Shown: positions 16,590 to 25,681, numbered from the stretch's first letter. The stretch: 64,000 bases of DNA from Rhizobium viscosum (GCF_014873945.1 NZ_JADBEC010000002.1:806001-870000), one strand, 5' to 3'. Numbers and translations: made by a program. Notes: generated by a model from the sequence alone, not told the origin.

Positions 16590-17843
16590 TTACTTGCTGA
16601 ACTCGACCAACCATTGCTTTTGCGTGTTGGCAGCCGCGTCCTTTGCGGTTTGCTGACCGTCGAACATCTTTTGAACTTCGACGTTCATCTGGCGCATCAG
16701 ATCTTCTGCCACCGGCAGCCCGACGAATTCGTTGGCCAGCTTTCCGCTTTGGAATATCTTGAAGGCTTCTTCAAACAGCGGGTCCGACTTGGAGAAATCG
16801 GGTTTGGCGTGGACATTGCCCGGGAAGGCATTGGCGATCGACACGAGGCGGCTGTTGACTTCCGGGCTCATCAGATATTCGACGAGCTTCCAGGCCTCCG
16901 CCTTGTGCTCGCTTTTGTCGCTGATGCCGATACCCCAGGAAGCATAGGGCAGTCCGCGCTTGCCCGTGTAGCCATCGACGGCCGGAAGGGCGGAGATGCC
17001 GAACTTGAGATTGGGGTTTCGCTGGCGAATGAGATTGATGTGCGCCAACGAGTCGATCATCATGCCGACACGTCCGTTGACGAACTCTTCGACCTTGTCC
17101 TGTTCCTTCTTCGCAAAAATACCAGGCGAGATGACGCCGGCGTCCTGCAGCGACTTGATGTATTCAAGCGTGCCGACGACGGAGGCGTTTTCCAGATCGG
17201 GCTTGCCATCCTTCAGCATGGATGCTCCCGACGCCCAGACCCAGGACATCACGTCATTCTGGATGCCGCCGGGATTTTGCAACGAAAGCGGTAGCACCCA
17301 ACCATATTGGTTTTTGTCCGCGTTGGTCATCTTCTTTGCGGCAGCGGCGAATTCGGTGCGGTTTGTCGGCATCTTTTCGACGCCGGCCGCCTTTGCCAGA
17401 TCGAGGTTGACAAAGACCGGGTAGACGAACGAGGCAAGCGGGAACATGACGCTTTGCCCGTTGACCTTGATAATATCGGCGATCTGGCTCTGATCATATT
17501 TGGCATCAGCCATCAGGCTGTCCATCGAGGCGATTGCGCCCTGTTTTGCCAAGCCGTTGACCCAGGCGCCGTCCAGGCCGACGACATCGCTGAGTGTCCC
17601 GGACGCTGCGCCCACAACGATCTGATCATGGGTGGCGGAATAGGGACCGCTGACGAGTGTCACCTTGATACCGGGGTTTTTGGCTTCAAAGTCGTCCATG
17701 ATGCTGCGCAGAGCGCCAGCGGGCATTTCTGGTTCCCACCATTGGATGAACTCGAGATTGGTCTGAGCAAAGGCGCAGGTGGCGCATAGTGCCCAGGCGG
17801 CCACAGCCGACTGAGCCGCCATGATGTATCTTCTGACGTTCAT
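16590..17843 (-). CDS. CUT1 sugar ABC transporter substrate-binding protein
   Basis: The ATG at 17843 (MNVRRYIMAAQS) has a strong AGGGAGGG before it; 27 further in-frame residues upstream are unlikely to be translated. Residues 1-26 form a Sec signal peptide (ending CAFAQ). The mature 390 residues are a family 1 extracellular solute-binding protein (NLEFIQWWEPEMPAGALRSI, IKVTLVSGPYSATHDQI). It delivers substrate to the downstream permeases in the periplasm. The gene begins after a 544 bp AT-rich spacer that separates it from the ATPase, kinase and aldolase genes. Confidence 0.92.
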   Translation of the reverse strand: MNVRRYIMAAQSAVAAWALCATCAFAQTNLEFIQWWEPEMPAGALRSIMDDFEAKNPGIKVTLVSGPYSATHDQIVVGAASGTLSDVVGLDGAWVNGLAKQGAIASMDSLMADAKYDQSQIADIIKVNGQSVMFPLASFVYPVFVNLDLAKAAGVEKMPTNRTEFAAAAKKMTNADKNQYGWVLPLSLQNPGGIQNDVMSWVWASGASMLKDGKPDLENASVVGTLEYIKSLQDAGVISPGIFAKKEQDKVEEFVNGRVGMMIDSLAHINLIRQRNPNLKFGISALPAVDGYTGKRGLPYASWGIGISDKSEHKAEAWKLVEYLMSPEVNSRLVSIANAFPGNVHAKPDFSKSDPLFEEAFKIFQSGKLANEFVGLPVAEDLMRQMNVEVQKMFDGQQTAKDAAANTQKQWLVEFSK

Positions 17844-18387
17844 GTTTCCCTCCCTAGGAATGATATTTTGCTCGATCCTCCCGATCGAGACCAAAGTAGG
17901 TTCCTCCAGGCGTCTGGCTGTCAATGAAGAACTGCAATCGGAAAAAGCAAGAAGGCCCCAGGAGTGCTAAAAATGACTTTAACCTATTGATTTTCAGATG
18001 TTTTACCTTTCAATCTCGAGACGTTTTTTTCTTTTCGACATATTTCCCGTGTCGCATTTTTTCTTTACTTTCGTAAACAAATGAAAGGCGAGCCGCCCAA
18101 AGGAAAACAAATGAAAGACTTTGACGGTCTAGGAAAAGCAGGGGCGGACGGGCTGTGCGCCACAGGAAAAACACCTAAAAGTAGCATTCAGGTGCCAACG
18201 AACACCAAAAAGAACCTGGCCTTTGGCCGCAAAGTCACGGGTTACGAGACGGTCCTGCGCACCCGATGCGGAACGCGCAAAGCCGGCGGCAAAGAGTGGC
18301 GAGGATGGTGGCGAACACTTGTGAGCAATGAAGCAAGCAGTCGCTCCTGCGACTGCCCGCCAACCAGCTCCGCCACCGCGGATCTTG
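17844..18387. promoter_or_regulatory. AT-rich intergenic region with candidate repressor sites upstream of sugar importer
   Basis: This 544 bp spacer holds no convincing gene. Between about 17970 and 18120 it is strikingly AT-rich compared with its surroundings. The 13-mer AAACAAATGAAAG occurs twice, at 18075-18087 and 18105-18117, exactly 30 bp apart. The first copy is also the right half of an inverted repeat CTTTC-N10-GAAAG (18068-18087). TTTCG motifs of the kind seen upstream of the DeoR gene also occur here. This is a plausible promoter/operator for the binding-protein gene under the DeoR repressor. Confidence 0.5.
18337..18356 (-). terminator. Hairpin downstream of the sugar ABC ATPase gene
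   Basis: Perfect 8 bp stem, GCAGTCGC with GCGACTGC, and a 4-nt loop, 31 bp past the ATPase stop. The sequence after it on the minus strand (TTGCTTCATTG) is only mildly T-rich, so termination is possible but not certain. Confidence 0.4.
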
Positions 18388-19533
18388 TTAGATTGCCAGA
18401 TGCGTCTGGGGATCGAAGAAGTGTAGTTTGGCCACATCGATCGCCAGGTTGATCATTGCGCCCGGCTGGACTGTGCTGACGGCTTCGAACTTCGCCACGG
18501 CGTTTGCCGCACCGCTCAAGTCCTCGACGGCATCGGGGTCACCGGAGTCGATCCGGACTGCTTCGATCTTTAGATGAACGATCAGCTCTGAGCCCAGTTC
18601 CTCGATCGATTTCACAAGGGCCGGGATCGTCGCGTAGCGTGATCCCGATTCCAGACCGCTGTCGTAGAGGTCTTCCGGGCGAATGCCGAAGATGATCGTC
18701 TTGCCTTCGAACGCCCTCAGACCGGGAGACTGCTCGAATGCGGTCGTCGGGACCGGTATGGAAAAGGTCGGCAGCTCGATCCTGCCGTTCTGCAAGCGGC
18801 CTTCGAACAGATTCATAGACGGCGAGCCGATGAAACCCGCGACGAAGGCATTGACCGGCCGGCTATACAATGTCTTTGGCGTGTCGACCTGCTGAAGGAC
18901 GCCGCCCTTCAAGACGGCAACCCGGTCGCCCATGGTCAAGGCTTCGGTCTGATCGTGCGTCACATAGATCGTCGTCACGCCAAGCTGTCTTTGCAGGCTG
19001 ACGATTTCGGCGCGCATTTGCACGCGCAGCTTGGCATCGAGATTTGACAGGGGCTCGTCCATGAGAAAGGCCGCCGGTTCCCGCACCATTGCGCGTCCCA
19101 TGGCGACCCGCTGGCGTTGGCCGCCGGAGAGCGCGGCCGGTTTGCTGTCGAGCAGCGTATGCAGTTGAAGGGTCTTGGCTATTTCATTGACCCGCTTCGT
19201 GCGCTCTTCCTTGCTCTTGCCCGCAAGTTTCATCGAGAAGGCAATATTGTCGAACACCGTCATATGCGGGTAAAGCGCATAATTCTGAAAGACCATCGCT
19301 ATGTCCCGGTCCTTCGGCGCGAGATCCTCGACATTCTCTCCACCGATGCTCAGGGTCCCGCTGCTGATCTCTTCCAGCCCGGCGATCATGCGCAATGCCG
19401 TCGATTTTCCGCATCCCGAAGGGCCGACGAGGATGAGGAACTCGCCATCATTTATCGTCAGGCTGAGATCCTTGATCGCGTGGAATTTGGTTCCAAAGGT
19501 CTTGCAAATTTTATCCAGTACAACAACAGCCAC
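18388..19533 (-). CDS. CUT1 sugar ABC transporter ATP-binding protein (UgpC/MsmK type)
   Basis: This 381-residue ATPase has Walker A GPSGCGKS (37-44), the signature LSGGQ (136-140), Walker B FLMDEP (157-162) and the switch histidine in YVTHDQTEA. After about residue 240 comes the OB-fold regulatory tail of the MalK/UgpC class (FVAGFIGSPSMN, FGIRPEDL). It energises the CUT1 importer encoded downstream across the 544 bp spacer, or may serve several CUT1 importers, as MsmK-type ATPases do. It follows the PfkB kinase gene by 131 bp. Confidence 0.93.
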   Translation of the reverse strand: MAVVVLDKICKTFGTKFHAIKDLSLTINDGEFLILVGPSGCGKSTALRMIAGLEEISSGTLSIGGENVEDLAPKDRDIAMVFQNYALYPHMTVFDNIAFSMKLAGKSKEERTKRVNEIAKTLQLHTLLDSKPAALSGGQRQRVAMGRAMVREPAAFLMDEPLSNLDAKLRVQMRAEIVSLQRQLGVTTIYVTHDQTEALTMGDRVAVLKGGVLQQVDTPKTLYSRPVNAFVAGFIGSPSMNLFEGRLQNGRIELPTFSIPVPTTAFEQSPGLRAFEGKTIIFGIRPEDLYDSGLESGSRYATIPALVKSIEELGSELIVHLKIEAVRIDSGDPDAVEDLSGAANAVAKFEAVSTVQPGAMINLAIDVAKLHFFDPQTHLAI

Positions 19534-19664
19534 GGCACTTCCTCCTTAGTATCGTCGCCATCCAATCCTCAGGACAGCCCCTCCCCGGCACTGTTTCGGA
19601 TCGAACCGAAACCGTCATCTGCGCACGCCAATCCGATCGTCCAGGGCACCAGTGTGATGAACTC

Positions 19665-20600
19665 TCAGTCCGGTGGCGCGATCGGTCTCGGCACGGGTGC
19701 ATTTTCCCGCGCCAGCCACGCGAGACAGGCGCTCTGATCCGGCAGGGCCATGCGGCCACCGGGGCCAGTCACCGAGATCGCGGCTGCGGCAGTTGCATAG
19801 ACGGCGCAGTCGACAGGCTGCTTTCCCTGTATCAGCGCAAAAGCATAAGCGCCGTGAAAGCAATCTCCGGCGCCCGTCGTGTCGACCGCTTTGACCTCGT
19901 AGGCCGGAACATGCCACAAAACGCCGTCTTCCGCCTGCCTGATATAGGATCCTCGCTCACCGTCGGTCAGAACGACTGCGGTGCGGTCGTCCGACCAAAG
20001 CTTGTGCAGGATCAACGTCGGATCGGTTTCGCAGGAATAAGTCTGCGCAAATTTCAGTGGCAATACCAGATGGTTGGACAGGCTCATCAATCGTTCGGTC
20101 GCGGGCCCGATCGTCCATTCAATGTCTGCGACCACCGCCAGGCCCAGCATGCGGGCGCGCGCCACGATCGTATCGGCGTGGGTGGCATAGCCGTCGATCA
20201 ACAGCACCTGGGCTTGTGCAAGAGTGCTATCGGCCAATGCCTCGGAGGTTCCGTGCGGCACATCATCGTCATAGGCGATAAATCTGTCGCCTTCAGGTCC
20301 GACCGTGATGACCGAACGTATTGGCCTGGCATCGGCGCGGCGCGGCGCAAAAGATATATCGACCCCGTGCCGTTCAAGTTCGCGGGCGCTGACATCGGTG
20401 AGAGGCTCACTCAGCCAACCGATGAAACCGGCCCGTCCTCCCAGCTTTGCGACCGCGACAAGGGCCGTCGCTACATTGCCGCCGTGGTCCTGGGTGCGAT
20501 TTGTCACTTTCCCCTTGCCGGCACTCAGCGGGCGATCGACATATATGATATCGTCGATCGCCAAGGCCCCAAAGCCCAGAACCTGAAGGTTGTGTGCCAC
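19665..20600 (-). CDS. PfkB-family carbohydrate kinase
   Basis: This 311-residue kinase has the first PfkB signature around GGNVATALVAVAKLGGRAGFIG (40-61) and the second, DTTGAGDCFHGAYA (240-253), with catalytic base Asp246 and the anion-hole GAGD. It should phosphorylate a sugar with ATP. The aldolase gene starts 3 bp upstream, so a kinase plus aldolase module is encoded: sugar phosphate formed here, then cleaved to C3 units. The His next to the GAGD (FHGA) is shared with ketohexokinase/YihV-like members, but the substrate cannot be assigned from sequence. Confidence 0.9.
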   Translation of the reverse strand: MAHNLQVLGFGALAIDDIIYVDRPLSAGKGKVTNRTQDHGGNVATALVAVAKLGGRAGFIGWLSEPLTDVSARELERHGVDISFAPRRADARPIRSVITVGPEGDRFIAYDDDVPHGTSEALADSTLAQAQVLLIDGYATHADTIVARARMLGLAVVADIEWTIGPATERLMSLSNHLVLPLKFAQTYSCETDPTLILHKLWSDDRTAVVLTDGERGSYIRQAEDGVLWHVPAYEVKAVDTTGAGDCFHGAYAFALIQGKQPVDCAVYATAAAAISVTGPGGRMALPDQSACLAWLARENAPVPRPIAPPD

Positions 20601-20603
20601 CTG

Positions 20604-21404
20604 TCAACCGCCCGCGGCAGCGAGCGCCTCTTGCGGCGCCATACCGCCGTGAATAACGAGCTTGAAGGCGCGAGCCGCCATCGTCGTGTCGCCGTGCCCC
20701 CAGAGGTTTCGCCCCACCACGGCGCCCTTCGCTCCCGCCCGCAAGGCGTCGGCGGTCTGGGTCAGAGCCCCGAGCAGATTTTCCGTTTTCGGACCGCCCG
20801 CGATCACGATGGGAACCGGGCAAGTGGCGACGGTTTCCTGGAATGAGTCGAAGTCCCCAGTGTATCCGACCTTGATCACATCAACGCCGGTCTCAAACCC
20901 GATCCGCACAGCATAGGCGATTTCGTCGGGAGTGAATACGATCTTGCCGCCGTTTGAATAGTCGCGGGGATAGACATGGGCAACGACCGGCATTTCAAAG
21001 CGAGCAGCGGCGTTGACGGTATCGGTGAGCCAGCGAATGTAGTCGCCTTCCGTATTGCCGCGCACCGGAATGGCAACGGCCAGAGCATCGGCACCGTAGC
21101 GCACCGCATCCTCGGGAGTCGCGATCAACTGACGGATTCGGTCGTCCGGCGTAAAGCATCCGGCCTGAATGACCAGCGCCGCCTTGCCGGCATAGGCAGG
21201 CCACAAGTGGCGCGCAGCACCAGGCTGAATGCTGATATAATCCGGCTCTCCGGCCATCACGCGCTTCAGCGCGCCCGGCAGATCCGCCAGGCCGCCCTCA
21301 CGGACGTTGCCATAGCCCACGAAGTGGTCGACCGCGCCACCGAACAAATGCCCCGACGGATGTGAAAACAGCCGTGACAGGCGAATTTTGGTTCCAAGGC
21401 CCAT
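20604..21404 (-). CDS. Class I aldolase, DeoC/LacD/FbaB-like
   Basis: This 266-residue TIM barrel belongs to the class I Schiff-base aldolases related to archaeal-type fructose-bisphosphate aldolase and LsrF. The Schiff-base lysine is likely Lys178 in GVDVIKVGYTGD. Phosphate-binding loops are IAGGPK (201-206) and GAVVGRNLW (228-236). It should cleave, or transfer from, a phosphorylated ketose made by the neighbouring PfkB kinase. It is the first gene of this minus-strand unit and is divergent from the DeoR repressor. Confidence 0.88.
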   Translation of the reverse strand: MGLGTKIRLSRLFSHPSGHLFGGAVDHFVGYGNVREGGLADLPGALKRVMAGEPDYISIQPGAARHLWPAYAGKAALVIQAGCFTPDDRIRQLIATPEDAVRYGADALAVAIPVRGNTEGDYIRWLTDTVNAAARFEMPVVAHVYPRDYSNGGKIVFTPDEIAYAVRIGFETGVDVIKVGYTGDFDSFQETVATCPVPIVIAGGPKTENLLGALTQTADALRAGAKGAVVGRNLWGHGDTTMAARAFKLVIHGGMAPQEALAAAGG

Positions 21405-21630
21405 ATCGATGCTGTCCCTCTACAAGTTTGATTTCGCGGTGAGACCCTAACTCGAAAATAAACGAATGTTCAATATTTCGATTTCTTTCGTTTTGATTTA
21501 AGATGACTGTAATGCGGGCTGGGCGTAGGCTGGCACCGCCCTTCATCGCGTCTTTTGACCACAGTGGCTGCCATGCATTTTCGATTTTCGAAAGCTCGGT
21601 ACCGTCATCGAAAGGAATTCGAGGTCACAC
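21405..21630. promoter_or_regulatory. Divergent regulatory region with candidate DeoR operators
   Basis: This gap between the aldolase (minus) and DeoR (plus) genes has an AT-rich core. It contains AAACGAA (21460-21466) inverted to TTCGTTT (21487-21493), and TTTCG repeated at 21476-21480 and 21486-21490, one helical turn apart. A further TTTTCGAAAG lies near 21582-21591, close to the DeoR start. Repeats of TTTCG are the usual half-sites of DeoR/GlpR repressors. Confidence 0.5.
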
Positions 21631-22392
21631 ATGCTTGCGGAACAACGGCGACATCAGATCATGCTGGAACTTCAGCGGACCGGCCAGGCACGCACCACGC
21701 AGCTGGCGGAAAACTTCGGCGTCTCCGAGGTGACAATCAGATCCGACCTGGAAATTCTGGATGCCAAGAAGCAGCTCATCAAAACGCATGGCGGCGCGAT
21801 CGCATTGCCGGCCAGCTCGCCCGCGGCAGCCTTCGAAGAACGGATGAACCGCAATTTCGATGCCAAACGGCGCATCGCGCAGATGGCGGCACGCCAGATC
21901 ATCGACAACCAGTCCATCGTGTTCGACAGCGGCTCGACACTGCTGCAGGTCGCCATGCAAATGCCCCCGGTCAATAACGTCGTGGTGGCCACAACCGCCA
22001 TGAATATCGCGCAGCATCTGATGTATCGGCCGGGGCTGGACGTGCATATGATAGGCGGCCGGGTCTTTCCCAGCACAGTGAGCACGATCGTCTCGGATTC
22101 CGACAAGGCGGTCGGCGGTCTTGTCGCCCACCAGGCGTTCCTCAGCGCTCATGCCATCGATCACGCATTCGATGTCGTCGATGTCTCAGAAGACATTGCG
22201 CGCACAAAACGCAATCTGGTCCGCATGGCGAGGCGCGTCATCCTCGTGGCGGATTCCAGCAAGTGGGATATCGGCGCTTCGTCAAAGGCATTTTCGCTTT
22301 CCCGGGTCGATCTGATCATCACCGACACCGGAATGCCGCAGGGGATTCGCAGTCGACTGGACAAGCTGGGGGTCGAAGTGCGCTATGTGTAG
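21631..22392 (+). CDS. DeoR-family transcriptional repressor
   Basis: This 253-residue protein has the DeoR helix-turn-helix (about 3-57: EQRRHQIMLELQRTGQARTTQLAENFGVSEVTIRSDLEIL) followed by KTHGGAIAL, the standard junction to the sugar-phosphate-binding DeoRC domain (about 75-235, with VFDSGSTLLQVA and ILVADSSKW). Such repressors release DNA when they bind a phosphorylated sugar, here presumably the product of the PfkB kinase. It is divergent from the aldolase-kinase-transporter unit and most likely controls it. Confidence 0.93.
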   Translation: MLAEQRRHQIMLELQRTGQARTTQLAENFGVSEVTIRSDLEILDAKKQLIKTHGGAIALPASSPAAAFEERMNRNFDAKRRIAQMAARQIIDNQSIVFDSGSTLLQVAMQMPPVNNVVVATTAMNIAQHLMYRPGLDVHMIGGRVFPSTVSTIVSDSDKAVGGLVAHQAFLSAHAIDHAFDVVDVSEDIARTKRNLVRMARRVILVADSSKWDIGASSKAFSLSRVDLIITDTGMPQGIRSRLDKLGVEVRYV

Positions 22393-22547
22393 AGGCGGCT
22401 AGCTGCCAATTGTGCTTCATGTAACAAAAAATTTTGCGCATGCGATATTCTCAGGCTACAAACGCATTTCGAAAGCCCCCACACTGACCGCCTTTGCGAT
22501 ATCGGCTGACGCGGACGAGCCTTGGCGCAGTGCAACCAGAATTGCCA
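22393..22547. promoter_or_regulatory. Short upstream region of the LacI regulator gene
   Basis: 155 bp between the DeoR stop and the LacI start. It holds an 8 bp palindrome CGCATGCG (near 22437-22444) and an AT-rich CAAAAAATTTTG stretch that may be a promoter. No clear terminator was seen. Confidence 0.3.
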
Positions 22548-23582
22548 ATGAACAAGATGACGATCAAAACCATGGACGATTTCGCCCGGTCCTGTGGCGT
22601 TTCTCGTCCAACACTTTCGCGGTATTTCGATAACCCGAGCAGCGTAAAGCCGGGGACGCGCAAACGCATCGAGGACGCGCTATCGGCATCGGACTACCGG
22701 CCCAATCTCTATGCCCGCAACCTTAATCGCAAGAGGACACGGAACATTGGCATTCTCGTGCCTGTCATCACAGATCCATTCTATGCCGAAATGGTCAACC
22801 GTCTGGAATTGCTTGTCCGTGGTGAAGGTTACTGGCCAATCGTCATTTCGTCCCACGGCTTGCCGGATCTTGAAGCCGAGGCTGTGAACACGCTTCTATC
22901 CTTGAAGGCTGCCGGCGCGATCATCGCGCCTCTCGGTCTCTCTTCCGAGCCTGGCATCTTCGAAAAACTCCGGGAGAGCATCCCCATTGTCTACTTCGAT
23001 ACATTCATCGAAGGCGACACGCCGTTCATCGGCAATAACAACGCCCAAAGCGTTGCGACGATTGTCGACTATCTCTGCCGATCGGGCGAACCGCCTGCAT
23101 ATTTCGACATTCCGCATGTCAATCACAATTCCGGGGAGCGGCTGGCAAGCTATATCGCCACGATGAAGTCGCTCAATCTCGAACCGGTCGTGTTTGGCGC
23201 CACCGAGAGCTACGGCTGGGATTTCGAACGGATGGGATATGAGCAGACCGACGCAATGATCGCGGCTGGAGCGCTTCCGGGCAGGACGATCCTCTGCGCG
23301 AACGACCGCCTCGCCTTCGGCGCGATGTCAGCCGCCCACTCGCGCGGCCTTCGCGTCGGCCGCCGGAGCGATAGCGATCTTCGCATCGCCGCCCATGACG
23401 ACCACCCTCTCAGCCGCTATACCTGCCCGCCGCTGACGACAATGGCGCAAGACTTCACCGCCATGGCGCGCGGCAGCGTCGACACACTGCTTTCGATGCT
23501 GGACGAAGACAATGACGCCACGCAGGTCGTTGCACGAAAAATCATCCTCGACGGTACATTGGTGATGCGTCAGTCGGCGTGA
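22548..23582 (+). CDS. LacI-family transcriptional regulator
   Basis: The ATG at 22548 (MNKMTIKTMDDFA) fits the usual LacI N-terminus; 22557 is an alternative and ribosome binding sites are weak for both. The 344-residue protein has the LacI helix-turn-helix (TMDDFARSCGVSRPTLSRYFDNP), the hinge (NLYARNLNRKRTRNIGILVP) and a periplasmic-binding-like effector domain to the end. It likely represses the sugar-related operons that lie downstream on both strands (23570-31075). It converges with the esterase gene, and the two reading frames overlap by 13 bp at their 3' ends. Confidence 0.9.
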   Translation: MNKMTIKTMDDFARSCGVSRPTLSRYFDNPSSVKPGTRKRIEDALSASDYRPNLYARNLNRKRTRNIGILVPVITDPFYAEMVNRLELLVRGEGYWPIVISSHGLPDLEAEAVNTLLSLKAAGAIIAPLGLSSEPGIFEKLRESIPIVYFDTFIEGDTPFIGNNNAQSVATIVDYLCRSGEPPAYFDIPHVNHNSGERLASYIATMKSLNLEPVVFGATESYGWDFERMGYEQTDAMIAAGALPGRTILCANDRLAFGAMSAAHSRGLRVGRRSDSDLRIAAHDDHPLSRYTCPPLTTMAQDFTAMARGSVDTLLSMLDEDNDATQVVARKIILDGTLVMRQSA

Positions 23583-24523
23583 TCGACGAGGCTGCGCCAT
23601 CCGGCAACCGCCTCTTCCACCGCCCGCCGCGCCACCGGAATATGCCGCCCCATGGAAACGAAGCCATGGATCTGGTCCTGCCAACGCCGCAGGATTACAG
23701 GGACACCCGCCACGGCAAGCCGTCGGGCATAGGCCTCCCCTTCGTCTGCGAGGATATCATGGCCCGCAATCGCGACGAAGGCCGATGGCACGCCCGCGAC
23801 ATTCCCGACGCGCAGGGGTGAGACGCGCCAATCGCCGATATCAGCCGCATCCCGGACGTAGTGGTCCCGGAACCAGCGCATCGTCGAGGCAGTCAAACCG
23901 TATCCTTCTGAAAACCTGACATAGCTGTCGGCCGTCTGTCCGGCATCGGTGTTGGGATAGAGCAGAAGTTGCGCCGAGATTTTCCGGGCAACGCCATCCC
24001 GCGCGAGAAGAGACAGGACCGCGGCCAGATTGCCGCCGGCACTATCGCCGGCAACCGCGATCCGATCCGGATCGATACCGAGCGCGCTTGCCTGCTCCAC
24101 CACATAGGCAAGCGCCGATAGGCAGTCTTCCAGGCCCGCCGGGAACTTGTGCTCGGGCGCCAGCCGATAGTCCGGGCAAAATACGATGCAGGCGCCGATA
24201 TTCGCAAACCACCGGCAGATCTCGTCATGAGATTCAAGCGTGCCGACGACCCAGCCGCCGCCGTGAAGGTAGAGAAGTGCCGGCGCATCCGCGTTCGGAG
24301 CGCCCACGCCTCGGTAGATCCTGAGCGGGATCGGGCCGTCCGTCCCGGCGATCGTTCTGTCCTCGATGGCCGCGACCGGCTCGCGATCGCCCTGTAATGT
24401 CGGGCAACCCGCGTCATAGGCGGCGCGCGCCTCGTTTACCGTCCCGCGCTCGAAGGGTGGCTGGTTTGCGGCGCGGCCGAGCGCCAGGACATGCGCGGCG
24501 CCGGGATCCAATCGATCTTTCAT
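23570..24523 (-). CDS. Alpha/beta hydrolase, HSL-family esterase
   Basis: This 317-residue protein has the oxyanion motif HGGG (87-90), the nucleophile elbow GDSAGG (159-164, Ser161), the acid in GHDILADEG and the histidine in QIHGF, which together define the hormone-sensitive-lipase family of small esterases. It should hydrolyse short acyl or aryl esters. It lies 9 bp after the Gfo/Idh gene and so belongs to the same unit; an attractive but unproven role is to remove acyl or phenolic ester groups from a sugar conjugate. Its 3' end overlaps that of the LacI gene. Confidence 0.9.
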   Translation of the reverse strand: MKDRLDPGAAHVLALGRAANQPPFERGTVNEARAAYDAGCPTLQGDREPVAAIEDRTIAGTDGPIPLRIYRGVGAPNADAPALLYLHGGGWVVGTLESHDEICRWFANIGACIVFCPDYRLAPEHKFPAGLEDCLSALAYVVEQASALGIDPDRIAVAGDSAGGNLAAVLSLLARDGVARKISAQLLLYPNTDAGQTADSYVRFSEGYGLTASTMRWFRDHYVRDAADIGDWRVSPLRVGNVAGVPSAFVAIAGHDILADEGEAYARRLAVAGVPVILRRWQDQIHGFVSMGRHIPVARRAVEEAVAGWRSLVDHAD

Positions 24524-24532
24524 CGCTTCACC

Positions 24533-25681
24533 TCAAGCAAGCAGGCTGTGGGCTTCATCTTCGCCGAGCAGTGGCGGTTGCGTGACTGTGCCCGCAATCG
24601 CAACCGCGCTCCTGGCCTCGCTGGATGCCAGGGTCGCTTCCATGATCTCGAGAACATGAAGGGCCAGATCGCCGGAGGCGCGCGGCGCCCTGCCCTCGCC
24701 AAGCGCGCGGACGAGATCGGCAACGCCCAGCATGCGATAATTGGCGCGGTCGGGAGCGCTATACGGCCAATTCGGGGCGCCATACAGTTCGTCCCCGCTT
24801 TCAAAATTCTTCCATTCGGTGCCGCGCTCGGAAAGCGAGACCGTTCCGCCGAACGTATCGGGATCTGGCAAGCGCAACGAACCTTCCGTGCCGTGCAGCT
24901 CGATCGGATGATTGGAGTGCCGGAAGACGTCCCACGACGCACCGAAATTCACCGTTGCGCCCGATTGAAACTCGAGAAGCGAGAGCACGTTGGTCGGCGT
25001 GCCCACTTTGAACGTCGTGTTCTTGAAGGGCCCATCAGCCGTGATCAGCCGTTCTTCCTGGCCTTTCGTCGCCATCGCCATGACGCTCTTCACCGGGCCT
25101 AGCAGATTGACCAGCATCGTCAGATAATAGGGACCCATGTCGAACATCGGCCCGCCACCGGGTTGATAATAGAATTGCGGATTGGGATGCCAATGTTCCA
25201 TGCCGCGGCCGAACATGAAGGCGGTGCCGCTGACCGGGCGACCGATCGCACCTGCATCCATCAGGCCTCGTGCACGCCGGCCGGCGGCGCCAAGGAATGT
25301 ATCGGGAGCCGAACCTAACAGAAGAGCGCGACGTCTGGCTTCAGCCACCAGCTTGCGGCCCTCGGCGGCCGACGTCGCGAGCGGCTTTTCGGTGAAGACG
25401 TGCTTGCCTGCAGAAAGTGCTGCCATCGTCACGTCGAAATGGACGGCCGGGATGGTGAGATTCAGGACAAGGTCGACTTCGGGGTCGGCCAAGAGCGCGT
25501 CGACCTCCATCGCCCGGATGCCATATTCCTTCGCCCTCAGCGCCGACATGTCGGATGAGATGTCGGCACAGGCCTTCAATTCGACTCCGGCAAACAGGGC
25601 GGCGTTATGCAGGTAGGTCATCGAGATATTGCCGCAGCCGATAACGCCGATGCCCAGCCTGGTTCCCGGATATGCTTTCAT
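24533..25681 (-). CDS. Gfo/Idh/MocA-family oxidoreductase
   Basis: This 382-residue protein has the N-terminal Rossmann fold with GVIGCGNIS (about 12-20), the family's conserved EKP motif in GKHVFTEKPLATS, and the C-terminal alpha/beta domain with YQPGGGPMFDMGPYYLTML. The family oxidises or reduces sugar or inositol carbons with NAD(P), often at C3 or C2. It is the first gene of the minus-strand unit, divergent from an isomerase gene that begins a six-gene plus-strand operon. Substrate unknown. Confidence 0.92.
   Translation of the reverse strand: MKAYPGTRLGIGVIGCGNISMTYLHNAALFAGVELKACADISSDMSALRAKEYGIRAMEVDALLADPEVDLVLNLTIPAVHFDVTMAALSAGKHVFTEKPLATSAAEGRKLVAEARRRALLLGSAPDTFLGAAGRRARGLMDAGAIGRPVSGTAFMFGRGMEHWHPNPQFYYQPGGGPMFDMGPYYLTMLVNLLGPVKSVMAMATKGQEERLITADGPFKNTTFKVGTPTNVLSLLEFQSGATVNFGASWDVFRHSNHPIELHGTEGSLRLPDPDTFGGTVSLSERGTEWKNFESGDELYGAPNWPYSAPDRANYRMLGVADLVRALGEGRAPRASGDLALHVLEIMEATLASSEARSAVAIAGTVTQPPLLGEDEAHSLLA

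Noticed and set aside
18060..18380. Possible small RNA or tRNA in the spacer before the sugar importer
   Set aside because: The 18337-18356 stem is simple and isolated; no cloverleaf, anticodon loop or strong terminator could be built.
19665..22392. Sulfoquinovose (YihV/YihT/YihW-like) assignment for kinase, aldolase and DeoR genes
   Set aside because: Kinase and repressor families fit, but the aldolase does not resemble YihT and no sulfoquinovosidase, isomerase or sulfolactaldehyde reductase is nearby.
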